Part shown: positions 11,134-19,752 of the stretch, piece after piece
Position numbering within the stretch: position 1 is the stretch's first letter
How the letters are laid out: every line of letters begins with the position of its first letter
Source of the DNA: Mesorhabditis belari
Taxonomy: Eukaryota; Nematoda; Chromadorea; Rhabditida; Rhabditidae
Length of the DNA: 64,000 nt
NCBI GenBank assembly: GCA_958450365.1
Contig: CAUEEP010000901.1
Coordinates: 992,001-1,056,000 of the forward strand
Reading direction: 5' to 3'
Translations under genes and position numbers: made by a program
Notes under the pieces: generated by a model
The model's input: the letters and a program-made list of their open reading frames with translations, nothing else
The model's database searches: none
What the model was told of the DNA's origin: nothing

Positions 11134-11755
11134 GATCTCTGAAATGGAAATGTTTTGACTGCTTTATTTCAAAACATTTGATTTCGGCTCTGGATTTCGA
11201 TCGTTGGATTCGATGTGAGCTTTGAAACAAACAAGCGTTTCAATTTTGAATCTCATATTTCTTGAAGAAAGTTCAATGAAATGCCTAAAAGGTTGTTTGA
11301 TTCATGGATAAATAAAAGCACGGTTGTAATTAGAGCCAGAAAAGCTCGTGACGAAACTCGTCGATTGGTTAAAGACTACCGTTGTTCAACATGGACTACC
11401 GCAAAAAGATGTCGCTTCGGGTGTCAAATGGAAAAGTGTAAGTAAAAAGTGTGAAAGCAGGCTTAGGCTTAGGCTTAGGCTTAGGCTTAGGCTCTTGGGC
11501 TGGCCGCTATCTAGGATGTTAGAATTTAGGATCAAACTGGCTCAGGACCAAGCCAATACTAGATCAGGCCCTGGCCTGGCCTAATAGCAAAGTCAGTTAA
11601 AGCCCTGGATTTGTTATCGTTTCTAGGATCAAACTGAATCAAGTAGAGGATAAGCTGACTAGGCACAGACAGCCGACTTCTTTTAGGCAAAATATAACTA
11701 TATTTGATTCAAAGAAAGCCTAAACTGAGAGAATCATTTCGGCATGAGAATTTTC
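11134..11755. other. Intergenic spacer
   Basis: Apart from the TTAGGC run at 11463-11492 I see only unique AT-rich sequence and a GGC-rich stretch at about 11490-11590. No convincing gene. Confidence 0.5.
11463..11492. repeat. Interstitial telomere-type repeat (TTAGGC)5
   Basis: Five perfect tandem copies of TTAGGC, the nematode telomeric hexamer. Too short to be a telomere end, and flanked by ordinary sequence on both sides. Confidence 0.9.
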
Positions 11756-11850
11756 GAATTCTCAAAAAAGAAATTAATTCCAAAATCTTCTTGAAACACA
11801 TTTGTAGAATCTTCGAGCTAATACTAACCTCAAGCTTGGGTAACTAAACC
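11756..11850 (-). ncRNA. SL1-type spliced leader RNA gene, diverged
   Basis: The minus strand starts GGTTTAGTTACCC and continues AAGCTTGAG, two changes from SL1, followed by a GT donor (GTTAGTATTA). An Sm-like GATTTTGGAA follows, then a weak hairpin with GAATT/AATTC ends. Length is about 95 nt, as in the better copies. The promoter motif TCTGGTACAC is at 11888-11897, 47 nt upstream. The leader changes and weak hairpin make its activity doubtful. Confidence 0.6.
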
Positions 11851-11995
11851 GACTTTGTTAGCCGCTTTCTTGCTATGCCTCTACCCCGTGTACCAGAAAG
11901 CGCGCGATTATGCACTTCTTCAAAGTACATTCTTTTTATGGGTTCGTTCAAAATTGATGGAAAAGTTATAAGCTTTATTACAAAAAAATCGAGAA

Positions 11996-12320
11996 TCAAT
12001 CTTTTGGACATTCTTTGAGTTTGATACACTTTTTGTTATGGCAAACGAATTGCAATTTACAATTGACAGCCTTGAAAGCACATCGCTGGGTAATTTTTAA
12101 ACGATAGCATTTAGCCAAAACGATCAAAGTCCGTATTGATCAGCTATCAGAAAAACTCCGTAAACTCCGTATTGATCAGAAAAACGGTACAATCAATAAC
12201 GGTCAATAACTTCAGAAAAACAATCAATAACTTCAGAAAAACGGTATAATCAATAAAGCGTCAGTAATCGAGGATCTGGGTCTGCACAAGAACCCATTCA
12301 CCATTCGTTTGTTCCACATT
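11996..12320 (-). pseudogene. Decayed single-TIL gene
   Basis: The N-half exon remnant (upper end 12320) reads CGTNEW, then a stop, then MGSCAD, where intact paralogues have CGRNEQWVGPCAS. The C-half (11996-12085) reads MCFQGCQ in one frame and CHNKKCIKLKECPKD in another, so it carries a frameshift. No first exon was found. It is a relic of the family at 14388-17387. Confidence 0.65.
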
Positions 12321-12489
12321 CTGAAACCACAATGTAACTTTGAAATAAACAGTGAAATATCTCTAAAGTTTACAACTAGAAAACTGATCAGAGATATTCC
12401 AATGCCCCACTTTATAGCCTTTTCTAGCCACCGTATCCAGCAATCCAGTTACAGTAACCCGAATAGAAGAGTTTCTACCGTAATTGTAA

Positions 12490-12650
12490 AGATTTTTGTA
12501 ACATAACCTCTTGGGAACATAAAGACCAAGCCAGAGATCTAGCTAGAGCCACAGTAGCTGGGGTATCCTTTAGAGTACACCTCAGCTACCGTAATCTGAG
12601 CCAAGAAGAAGCAATAAGTAGACGCCATAGATTAAAAAGCAATTTCTGGT
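12490..12650. repeat. Dispersed repeat, inverted copy of 8468-8615
   Basis: Shares AGTACACCTCAGCTACCGTA and the segment CATAACCTCTTGGGAA in inverse orientation with the 8.5-kb copy. Confidence 0.65.
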
Positions 12651-12805
12651 ACAGCTTTCTAAAACATTAGTAAATAGGTAGCACATAACTTTTTTGGCAA
12701 AAAAATCTTTCTTTTGTTAATCATTTTTTTCTTAAGCCTCAAAAACTATGAAAACAAACAAATAGCAAGTATCCTTTTCAACATTTTTGTGTCAAAAGTA
12801 AAACG

Positions 12806-12988
12806 GGAGAAATGAGTGATACTTGATTTGATAAATCTCATGATGAATCTTGATGAACAAAGAAATTAGAGCGAAAGTAACTCTACAGCGAGAAATGGGA
12901 CCGACAAGGAGTAAAAATGACGCTTTTAATCATTCTTGACAAAGCTTTTTATTGAATCAATATTTTTGAATAATCTTTTTTGTATTTA
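12806..12988. repeat. Repeat also present at 37895-38076
   Basis: Nearly identical to 37895-38076 (for example GATAAATCTCATGATGAATC). Both copies have a family A mariner element inserted at the same point, so the composite was copied after that insertion. Confidence 0.75.
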
Positions 12989-13790
12989 TTGGGTTGGTGA
13001 ATTGAAAATTGCCGGACTTTGAACTAAAATTTATTCAACATAAAACCATCAAGTCATTCCAAATAATTTCTATTATTATTGACGACTTCTGCCCATTTTA
13101 CAGGCAATTTGTGGATTCCTCTTTGGTGGTAGGATTTTGGTTTTGAATCGAAAAACTTTCAAAGCCAATTTTTGACTGCTTCTTCCGGATCGAAGTGTTC
13201 CAAAAGCTCATTACTCATGGTCCGGAATAAATAGTAATCAAAAGGGGCGAGGTCCGGACTGTGTGGGGAATGCGCCAAAAGTTCCCAAACAAGGCTGCCG
13301 TAAATACTGTAATAGTACCCCACCCCCTCGTACAGTCACGTAGTCGCAAAAGTTTTTTAGTATTTCATTTTTTTCAAAGCGCCCGTACTTTCAAAAAATG
13401 CGTCTTTGGTATCAAAAAATAGCTGAAATTCAGGGCTATTTTTTGATACCTAAGCGCGCATTGTAGCATAAACCAGTGTCGAGAAAAACTCGTTCAAAGC
13501 TAGACTACGCAACACTCCGCATCGTCATTATGGGGGGTGGGGCACTATTCCAGTATTTACGGTATTTATATTAGAGCGAGTCAGTTTTGCAACATGAGGG
13601 CGCGCGTTGTCGTGGGTGAGAACGATCTTTGACTTGGAGGGCCTATTCTTCTTGAACTTGAACTTGAAGACAAGAAGTTGAAGAAGCGTGTCAAGAGTTC
13701 TTTGATTCAAAGAAGCTGGCTTGGTACTTGCAGATTCGAAATCTTGCTGATCGATGGCAGAAGGTCGTAGAGAATGACGGAGAATGAATA
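12989..13790 (-). pseudogene. Mariner transposase relic (family A), interrupted
   Basis: The left TIR TTGGGTTGGTGAATTGAAAA starts at 12989 after TA. On the minus strand, pieces of a DD34D transposase can be read: LTHDNARPHVAKLTR (second catalytic Asp region) at about 13570-13640, then AHSPHSPDLAPFDYYLF with the third Asp at about 13220-13270, then FDPEEAVKNWL and finally [15 protein letters not shown] 265-bp MITE (13298-13562) is inserted between the catalytic parts. The N-terminus and right TIR are missing, so the gene is dead. Confidence 0.8.
13298..13562. mobile_element. Palindromic MITE, TACCGTAAATACTGTAATAG family, copy 1
   Basis: Inverted ends CCGTAAATACTGTAATAGTA and a central palindrome with TTTGGTATCAAAAAATAGC. 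It is inserted in the mariner relic. Related copies are at 39430, 43750, 47057 (partial) and 47369. Confidence 0.85.
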
Positions 13791-13792
13791 TA

Positions 13793-14326
13793 TTGGGTTG
13801 GTGAATTGAAAACTGCGGGACTTTGAACTAAGATTTATTCAACATAAAACCATGAATTCATTCCAAATAATCTCCATTATTATTGACGACTTCTGCCCAT
13901 TTTATAGGCAATTTGCGGATTCCTCTTTCGTGGTAGGATTTTGGTTTGTGTGTGAGACAAGTGTGAGACTCAAAAATCGAGGACTGGAGATGTCCTCCAA
14001 AAATGGAGGACAGTTTGAGCACTTTCTTCAAAAGAAACCCATTTTGGTGTCAATAGAAAAGTTGTAGAGAATCAAAAATCAGGTTTATAGCCAAGTTTCC
14101 AAAAAGATACACTTAGTAGTTTCGCTTAAAAGGCAAGTTTTGTGAAAATTCGTAAATTTGGCATTTCTTGAAAACCAGTTTTTGAATCGTTCTGAAAATT
14201 TGGATCTAAGCTTGATTTTTGATTCTCTACAACTTTTCCATTGACACCAATGTCGGTTTCTTTGGAAGAAAGTGCTCAAACTGTGACATATGACAATAGC
14301 CCGCAGTTTTCAATTCACCAATCCAA
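13793..14326. mobile_element. Mariner-derived MITE (family A)
   Basis: TTGGGTTGGTGAATTGAAAA-type TIRs, with TA duplications at 13791-13792 and 14327-14328. It has a central palindrome (arms from about 14005 and 14170) and a transposase C-terminal remnant on the left. It lies just downstream of a TIL gene. Confidence 0.85.
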
Positions 14327-14387
14327 TAATTAAAAAATAAAATTTATTCCAAAATTGCGTACTAAATCGAAAATTTTTGTGAACAAA

Positions 14388-15339
14388 TCAGACTTTCGGG
14401 CAATTTTTGAGGTTGATACATTTCCCGTTGTGACGAAAGAAACCTGGTTTACATTTACAGCCCTGATAGCACTCATCTGTGCACACCTGAAAAGATCTTT
14501 TTTGCATTTGAACTTGAATTGAACAAGAGAATTGCTACAATTAGATTTAACAAGCACTCAAGAAAGACTTCAAAGCTTCATTTTGTCCTGAATTATCTCT
14601 ATTACTTAAAAAGTTTCTAACAAACTTTGTTCCTTTCTCTTCCCCTTTCACTTCCCCTTTCTCTTCCCCCTTTTATTTCCTCTTTCTTCTCTGGCAAAAA
14701 GATGTTGGATAGCTTAGTGGCTAGAGCAATTAGCCCGGAAAGCAAGGGTTCAATCCCTCTCTTCGGAAATCTTTCTTTCCCATTCTTTACTTTATTATGA
14801 GGAACATACTTCTGGGACAGGTTGTCCACAACTTCCCTCACAAGGAGACGCACACGGGCCAGCCCAATGCTGATTTCTTCCACATTCTGAAAAAATGAAC
14901 ACAACGATTGTCAAACGTCAGGGCAAATGTCAAACGTCTTTTGATTTTTAAAGCTTTTTCTAATTTGCTTAGAAAATTTGCCTTTAACTGACTAACTCTG
15001 AGATTTTCGTGACTTCATTTTATTCAACTTTTAACCTTGGCAGGAATTGAGTTTAAAAAAGGCTAAGAAAGAATTACGAGTTAAGGATTACAGTTTTGGA
15101 AATTCAATAACACCGATGCTAAACAATTGCCAAACAAGAATACTTGATGACCTTCTTGTTAACCAATTCTTTTCCTTGACTCAAAAATATGAAATCAATG
15201 CGAAATGCAACAAGATTACGGTAAGAAAAAGGTAAATTTCTTAAAAAAAATATCGAAATGACTAGTAAAACGAACCTTTCTTCTGTCTTTGTGCTAAACA
15301 GAAAGCGAATATGAGTAAAATAATGATGATTCCCTTCAT
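14388..15339 (-). CDS. Single-domain secreted TIL protease-inhibitor-like protein, copy 1
   Basis: Predicted 79-aa protein from three exons: 15276-15339, 14810-14886, 14388-14486 (240 nt including TGA at 14388-14390). The signal peptide is MKGIIIILLIFAFCLAQ. The mature peptide has exactly ten cysteines in TIL spacing: CGRNQHWAGPCASPC, then CEGSC, then VCTDECYQGCKC, KC and NC. The domain intron is at the usual place after cysteine 4. TATAAATA at 15368-15375 lies 29 nt upstream of the ATG. AATAAA follows the stop at about 14343-14348. Small nematode TIL proteins of this form are secreted serine-protease inhibitors; the target is unknown. A tRNA-like sequence sits in the second intron. It forms a tandem duplication with 16248-17387. 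Confidence 0.88.
14700..14790 (+). repeat. tRNA-like (SINE-like) sequence in a TIL-gene intron
   Basis: Contains an A-box-like TAGCTTAGTGGCTAGAGC and a B-box GGTTCAATCC at tRNA spacing, but the acceptor stem pairs poorly. The duplicate is at 16555-16635. Likely a tRNA-derived repeat rather than a tRNA. Confidence 0.5.
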
Positions 15340-15367
15340 TTTGTTGTCAAAATCGATCATTCACTCG

Positions 15368-15375
15368 TATTTATA
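15368..15375 (-). promoter_or_regulatory. TATA box of single-TIL gene copy 1
   Basis: Minus-strand TATAAATA, 29 nt from the start codon. The 33-copy minisatellite begins 78 bp further upstream. Confidence 0.65.
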
Positions 15376-15452
15376 GCACTTTTCCGATTATGAAAATAGT
15401 TGACGAAAACTTGTTGGTACATTCAGTGAATTTTGTCGAAATGTTCCACAGA

Positions 15453-15912
15453 TAGCGCGGCACAGGTAGCGCGGCACAGGTAGCGCGGCACAGGTAGCGC
15501 GGCACAGGTAGCGCGGCACAGGTAGCGCGGCACAGGTAGCGCGGCACAGGTAGCGCGGCACAGGTAGCGCGGCACAGGTAGCGCGGCACAGGTAGCGCGG
15601 CACAGGTAGCGCGGCACGGGTAGCGCGGCACAGGTAGCGCGGCACAGGTAGCGCGGCACAGGTAGCGCGGCACAGGTAGCGCGGCACAGGTAGCGCGGCA
15701 CAGGTAGCGCGGCACAGGTAGCGCGGCACAGGTAGCGCGGCACAGGTAGCGCGGCACAGGTAGCGCGGCACAGGTAGCGCGGCACAGGTAGCGCGGCACA
15801 GGTAGCGCGGCACAGGTAGCGCGGCACAGGTAGCGCGGCACAGGTAGCGCGGCACAGGTAGCGCGGCACAGGTAGCGCGGCACAGGTAGCGCGGCACAGG
15901 TAGCGCGGCAGA
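15453..15912. repeat. 14-bp minisatellite (TAGCGCGGCACAGG), about 33 copies
   Basis: Almost perfect; one unit near 15617 has CACGGG. It is GC-rich in AT-rich surroundings. The unit matches the SL RNA promoter segment seen before other SL copies (for example ATAGCGCGGCAGAGA at 17783). The array ends in CAGAGATCCCTTCTCTGGTT, the promoter-leader junction of the 17840 copy. The long open frames through it are artefacts of the repeat. Confidence 0.95.
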
Positions 15913-16108
15913 GATCCCTTCTCTGGTTCAAGGGGATCGAAATCTGTCGGGTAGATCGAAAAAATAGTACTGCACGCAAATTTGCATTTATCTGAAGTTA
16001 ACTTTCGCCAAGTTTCACAACAAACTCGAGTTGCATTGGGGAGGATCGATGAACGATGCCTCCATTCGTGTTTATCTTCAGAAGGCTCTCAGAGCTACGC
16101 TTTTCGTT
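15913..16108 (+). pseudogene. Truncated SL RNA / pogo-transposase fragment
   Basis: Matches 17821-18108. It begins with the promoter-leader junction (CTTCTCTGGTTCAA), then an internally deleted segment, then the transposase fragment ending at AGCTACGCTTTTC, where the 18.1-kb copy continues. It separates the two single-TIL genes. Confidence 0.65.
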
Positions 16109-16247
16109 TATCTATCAAATAAATAGAAAAAAAAAACATTTAGACTTGTTTTTCGATACTCTTTTTCTAATGACTTTTGAAAAGTAATCAAAAAAAATAA
16201 AATTTATTCTTAAATTGCGTATGAAATTGAAAATTTTTGTCAACAAA

Positions 16248-17387
16248 TCAGACTTTCGGGCAATTTTTGAGGTTGATACATTTCCTGTTGTGACGAACGA
16301 AACCTGGTTTACATTTGCAGCCCTGATAGCACTCCAGTGTGCACACCTCAAAAGATCTTTTTACATTTGAACTTGAATTGAACAAGAGATTAGATTAGAT
16401 TTAACAAGTGCTCAAGAAAGTCTTCAAAGCTTGGCTTCAAAGCTTCATTTTGTCCTGAATTATCTCTATTACTTAAAAAGTTTCTAACAAACTTTGTTCC
16501 TTTCTCTTCCCCTTTCTCTTCCCCCTTTTATTTCCTCTTTCTTCTCTGGCAAGAAGATGCTGGATAGCTCAGTGGTTAAAGCAATTGCCCGGAAAGCAAA
16601 AAGATCGAGGGTTTAATCCTCTCTTCGGAAATCTTTCTTTCCTATTCCTTACTTTATTATGATGAACATACTTCTGGGACAGGTTGTTCACAAGTTCCCT
16701 CACAACGCGACGCACACGGGCCAACCCATTGCTCATTTCTTCCACATTCTGAAAATATGAACATAACAAATGTCAAACGTCTTTTGATTTTTAAAGCTTT
16801 TTATAATTTGCTTAGAAAATTAGCTTTTAACTGACTAACTCTGAGATTTTCATGACTTCATTTTGTTCAACTTTTAACCTTGGCAGGAATTGAGTTTAAA
16901 AAAAGGCTAAGAAAGTATTACGAGTAAAGGATTGCAGTTTTGTGAATTCAATAACACCGATGCTAAACAATTGCTAAACAAGAACCCTTGAAGGCCTTCT
17001 TGTTAACCAACTCTTGTCCTTGTTAACCAAAATATGAAAATATGGGCTAGTAAACTAGTCCCCCAATCCCCCCAAGTAATCCATCGCCAGAACGCCACGC
17101 TTGTGTAGGTCGATGATCGCATCTCGGTACACAACCAATTCTATAACACATTGGAACCAAATCGGTGCCGTGTTGGAGCCAAATCTATGCCCCATTGGAG
17201 CCAAATCTTTACCATATTGGAGCCAAATCGGTACCATATTGGAATCAATGCGAAATTCAACAAGATTACGGTAAGAAAAAGGTAAACTTCTTAGAAAATA
17301 TCGAAATTGCCAGTAAAACGAACTTTTCTTCTGTTCTTGTGCAAAACAGAAAGCGAATACGAGTAAAATAACGATGATTCTCTTCAT
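16248..17387 (-). CDS. Single-domain secreted TIL protein, copy 2 (weakened splice site)
   Basis: Three exons at 17324-17387, 16672-16748 and 16248-16346 give 79 aa, as in copy 1. Signal peptide MKRIIVILLVFAFCFAQ; domain CGRNEQWVGPCASRC, CEGTC, VCTLECYQGCKC, KC, NC with all ten cysteines. TATAAATA is at 17416-17423. The acceptor of the last exon reads TTTTGAG, where copy 1 has TTTTCAG. GAG acceptors are used poorly, so this copy may be expressed weakly or not at all although the coding sequence is intact. The gene with its upstream SL/pogo segment is a tandem duplicate of the 14.3-16.1-kb unit. Confidence 0.75.
16555..16635 (+). repeat. tRNA-like (SINE-like) sequence, duplicate
   Basis: TAGCTCAGTGGTTAAAGC (A box) and GAGGGTTTAATC (B box). 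A cloverleaf with a GGA anticodon can be drawn, but position 33 is C and the acceptor stem has a mismatch and two wobbles. The same element is at 14700-14790. Confidence 0.5.
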
Positions 17388-17415
17388 TTTGTTGTCAAAA
17401 TCGATCATTCACTCC

Positions 17416-17423
17416 TATTTATA
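17416..17423 (-). promoter_or_regulatory. TATA box of single-TIL gene copy 2
   Basis: Minus-strand TATAAATA, 29 nt upstream of the ATG, at the same spacing as copy 1. Confidence 0.65.
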
Positions 17424-17839
17424 GCACTTTTCCGATTATGAAAATAGTTGACGAAAACTTGTTGGTACATTCTGTGAATTTTGTCGAAATATTTGTTGAT
17501 CTTCTTTTGAATTGAATTGCAAAAATAGAGGTGTTGATGGACTTTTGATCGAATGAGAATTTGGGTAAACATCGGTGACTCAGCAGGCATTTATACAGTC
17601 AAAAGTTGTTTTTTTTAAAGCACAAAACAACTACTTATTCATATCAGATGAAGTGTCAAAGTAAAAGAATTCAAAAAAGATTTCGCTTTAGAACTTCAGA
17701 ACACAAGACGGTGTGTACCTTTCGTGTCTCTCGTAGGAAAAAGCGGCATCTGGCACAATAGTTGGCACAATAGTTGGCACAGATAGCGCGGCAGAGATAG
17801 ATAGCGTGGCAGAGATGGCGCGGCAGAGACCCCTTCTCT

Positions 17840-17911
17840 GGTTCAATTACCCAAGCTTGAGATTTTCAAGAGTTTCTCGAATATTTTGAAAGCGTCCTCG
17901 ATAGGGAGGTT
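17840..17911 (+). pseudogene. SL RNA pseudogene with expanded promoter
   Basis: The leader reads GGTTCAATTACCC then AAGCTTGAG, followed by AT instead of a GT donor. The transcript region is shortened to about 72 nt but keeps an Sm-like ATATTTTGAA and a hairpin (GCGTCCTCGATAGGGAGGTT). The TCTGGCACA promoter motif is 91 nt upstream instead of 47 because TAGTTGGCACAA and TAGCGCGGCAGAGA units are repeated between them. Confidence 0.7.
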
Positions 17912-18034
17912 TAAATAAAGTGAAAAATGTATCTGTTCTAATAGTACTGCCGGGTAGATCAAAAAAAATATTACCGCACGCAAATTTGCATTTATCTGAA
18001 GTTAACTTTCGCCAAGTTTCACAACAGACTCGAG

Positions 18035-18214
18035 TTGCATTGGGGAGGATCGATGAACGATGCCTCCATTTGTGTTTATCTTCAGAAGGCTCTCAGAGCT
18101 CCGCTTTTCGGAAAGCGGCTGCTGGTGTGGGATACGTTCTCGGCTCACAAAAGTGAGACAACGAGGAAGAAACTCAAGGAGCTTCAGATCGATTCAATTC
18201 TTGTGCCCGGTGAG
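18035..18214 (+). pseudogene. pogo/Tigger-type DDE transposase fragment
   Basis: Reads MNDASICVYLQKALRAPLF then LLVWDTFSAHKSETTRKKLK and ELQIDSILVPGE. This resembles the middle of a DDE_1 (pogo-family) transposase, including the second catalytic Asp in LLVWD and the conserved AH. Both ends are lost and there is an upstream frameshift. It joins directly to an SL RNA 3' part at 18215. Confidence 0.65.
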
Positions 18215-18287
18215 GTTAGTATTAATGCCGAGACCCAAATAAAGTGTCTCGAGAAATTTTGGAACGGATTTCCCCTTTGGAAAGTCT
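18193..18287 (+). pseudogene. SL RNA remnant with leader replaced by transposase sequence
   Basis: From GAG|GTTAGTATTA onward (18215) it matches SL RNAs: GCCGAGACC, AAATTTTGGAAC (Sm site), and a GGATTTCCCC/GGAAAGTCT hairpin ending about 18287. The 22 nt before the donor come from the transposase fragment, not SL1. Confidence 0.6.
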
Positions 18288-18479
18288 ACAAATCTCCTAG
18301 TCAGTAATTCGGTCACTTTGAATCCATTTTGACGCTCTAATCCAACAGAAATCCCTCGTGCATTGCGAAAATAAAAAACTAAAGTTGTAAATTCAAAAAG
18401 CAATCGATTTACCCTGTTAATTTATGCCAAAATTGATTCACAAGTCTCTAGACCGCAACCGACCTCTTGAATGCAAAGA

Positions 18480-18596
18480 GCTTACGACACTCGGGATTCC
18501 CAAGCCGTCTCCGATCCAAGTACTAACCGACCCAACCTTGCTTAACTTGGCAGATCGTACGGGATGCCGTGTTTTCAACGTGGTATGGAATGAGGG
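18480..18596 (-). rRNA. 5S rRNA gene or pseudogene
   Basis: The minus strand reads CCATACCACGTTG, GGCATCCCGTACGATCTGCC, AAGTTAAGCAAGGTTGGGTC, GGTTAGTACTTGGATCGGAG, ACGGCTTGGGAATCCC and ends GTCGTAAGCTC: the 5S rRNA order, including the TFIIIA-type internal control region. About 117 nt. The first 8 nt (CCCTCATT) do not pair with the 3' CGTAAGC, so helix I is broken; this suggests a pseudogene or a 5' replacement. It is opposite in strand to the SL1 gene 170 bp away, the linked arrangement known from C. elegans. Confidence 0.85.
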
Positions 18597-18716
18597 GAAA
18601 ATAGAGGCAGCTGAAATAGGCAGCCTCAAGCGAACAAGAGAGAGCATCAACCTCGCAGAGATCCGAGACGACACGACAGTGTGTACCTTTCGCGTGTCTC
18701 GTAGCAAAAAGCGGGA

Positions 18717-18726
18717 TCTGGCACAT
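18717..18726 (+). promoter_or_regulatory. SL RNA promoter element (PSE-like)
   Basis: TCTGGCACAT at -47 to -38 from the leader. The same motif sits exactly 47 nt upstream of the leaders at 19223, 29585, 50638, 51131 and (minus) 11850. Confidence 0.65.
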
Positions 18727-18763
18727 GGCTCGTCCACATAGCGCGACAGGAACCGCAATCTTC

Positions 18764-18857
18764 GGTTTAATTACCCAAGTTTGAGGTTAGCATTAACCCC
18801 GAGACCTTCCAACAGTGTCTCAAAAAAATTTTGGAACGCGTCTTCGTTAGGAGATGC
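18764..18857 (+). ncRNA. SL1 spliced leader RNA gene (exact SL1 leader)
   Basis: Leader 18764-18785 is the exact 22-nt SL1 sequence (GGTTTAATTACCC + AAGTTTGAG), followed by the donor GTTAG. A consensus Sm site AATTTTGGAAC precedes a strong 3' hairpin GCGTCTTC-GTTA-GGAGATGC (8 bp). Length is 94 nt, matching nematode SL1 RNA. It donates the leader to pre-mRNAs in trans-splicing. Promoter motif at -47; a further conserved block GTGTGTACCTTTCG lies near -84. One of the two best candidates for a working SL1 gene in the window. Confidence 0.9.
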
Positions 18858-19222
18858 ACAAATGAACTAAAAAACGTGATAGGCGTTGAAGCTTTCATGC
18901 TTTATTTCATTTTAAACGTGATTTATCAAGAAATGTGTCAACTATTCATTCACTTTCAGTGAAACGCTGCCGCGGAGCCGCACAGGGGATCGTCCACATA
19001 TGGTGGAGAAAATTTTGAAAAATACGGGTTCTCCTAGTGCTGAAAATTGATTCCTAGCATCATTTTGTCGTTTTCAGATGTGCGATTTCGAATAGTTGGT
19101 TTCCTTTCGAAGAATTTCGGAACTAGCTGAAATGGCGGTGAAATGTGAGTGTTGGTGGTGTATAATCGCTCACCATCTGGCACACGGGGCAGATAGATAC
19201 CGAGAAAGCGGCCACCAAAGTC

Positions 19223-19317
19223 GGTTTAATTACCCAAGTTAGAGGCTAGTAATAGCGTCAGGATGCACAAAAATGTTTGGGGAAAATTTTGAAACGGATT
19301 TCTCTTTTGAGAAGTCC
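19223..19317 (+). ncRNA. SL1-variant leader RNA gene, left arm
   Basis: Leader GGTTTAATTACCC + AAGTTAGAG (one change from SL1), then GCTAG: a GC donor instead of GT. Sm-like AAATTTTGAAAC. Perfect 9-bp hairpin GGATTTCTC-TTTT-GAGAAGTCC. Length 95 nt. Promoter TCTGGCACAC at 19176-19185 (-47). Confidence 0.75.
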
Positions 19318-19752
19318 ACAAATCTCATAGTCAGCAATTCGAGGGCTTTGGATCTTTTTAATTTTAATCCAAAAGAATACCTCATTGATCTTGTTAGTTG
19401 TGTATTGTAAAAGCTCCGAGAATAAAGGAAACTAAAGTTGGAAATTCAAAAAATAAAGAACGAAATAAATGAGCTGAAACATTGGCATTAAACTTTATTT
19501 CATTTTGACAAAAGTTCACTTCACGGACTTTACAACTGCTGCTTGTCAATGCTTTTAAAAGCTAGAGTTGCAGAAGCAAACCGGTTCTTTCAATTTTTAC
19601 ATTTGTTCGACCCGCTAATCGCTTTCTACGTAGTGTTTTTCGGCGTGATTTGGAGTAAACGGACAAAAAGCCGATCTAGGTGAAATGGGAGAGAAGATTT
19701 GAAACTCGTTTTGTGCTCACCACCTGTATCCGGTCACACACAAGTTTTTGAT

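Noticed and set aside
15453..15912. CRISPR-like array
   Set aside because: Direct head-to-tail repeats without unique spacers in a eukaryotic genome: a minisatellite.
15371..15979. Long open frames of repeated RATCAALPVPRYLC-type sequence
   Set aside because: Produced by the 14-bp minisatellite, which is open in three frames because three units make 42 bp. No start context or unique sequence supports a protein.
16555..16635. Possible tRNA-Ser (GGA)
   Set aside because: Position 33 is C, the acceptor stem has a mismatch, and the long variable arm expected of tRNA-Ser is missing. A tRNA-derived repeat fits better.
18424..18741. 105-codon plus-strand and 106-codon minus-strand frames
   Set aside because: They run across the 5S rRNA-like gene and the SL1 promoter, whose higher GC keeps frames open.
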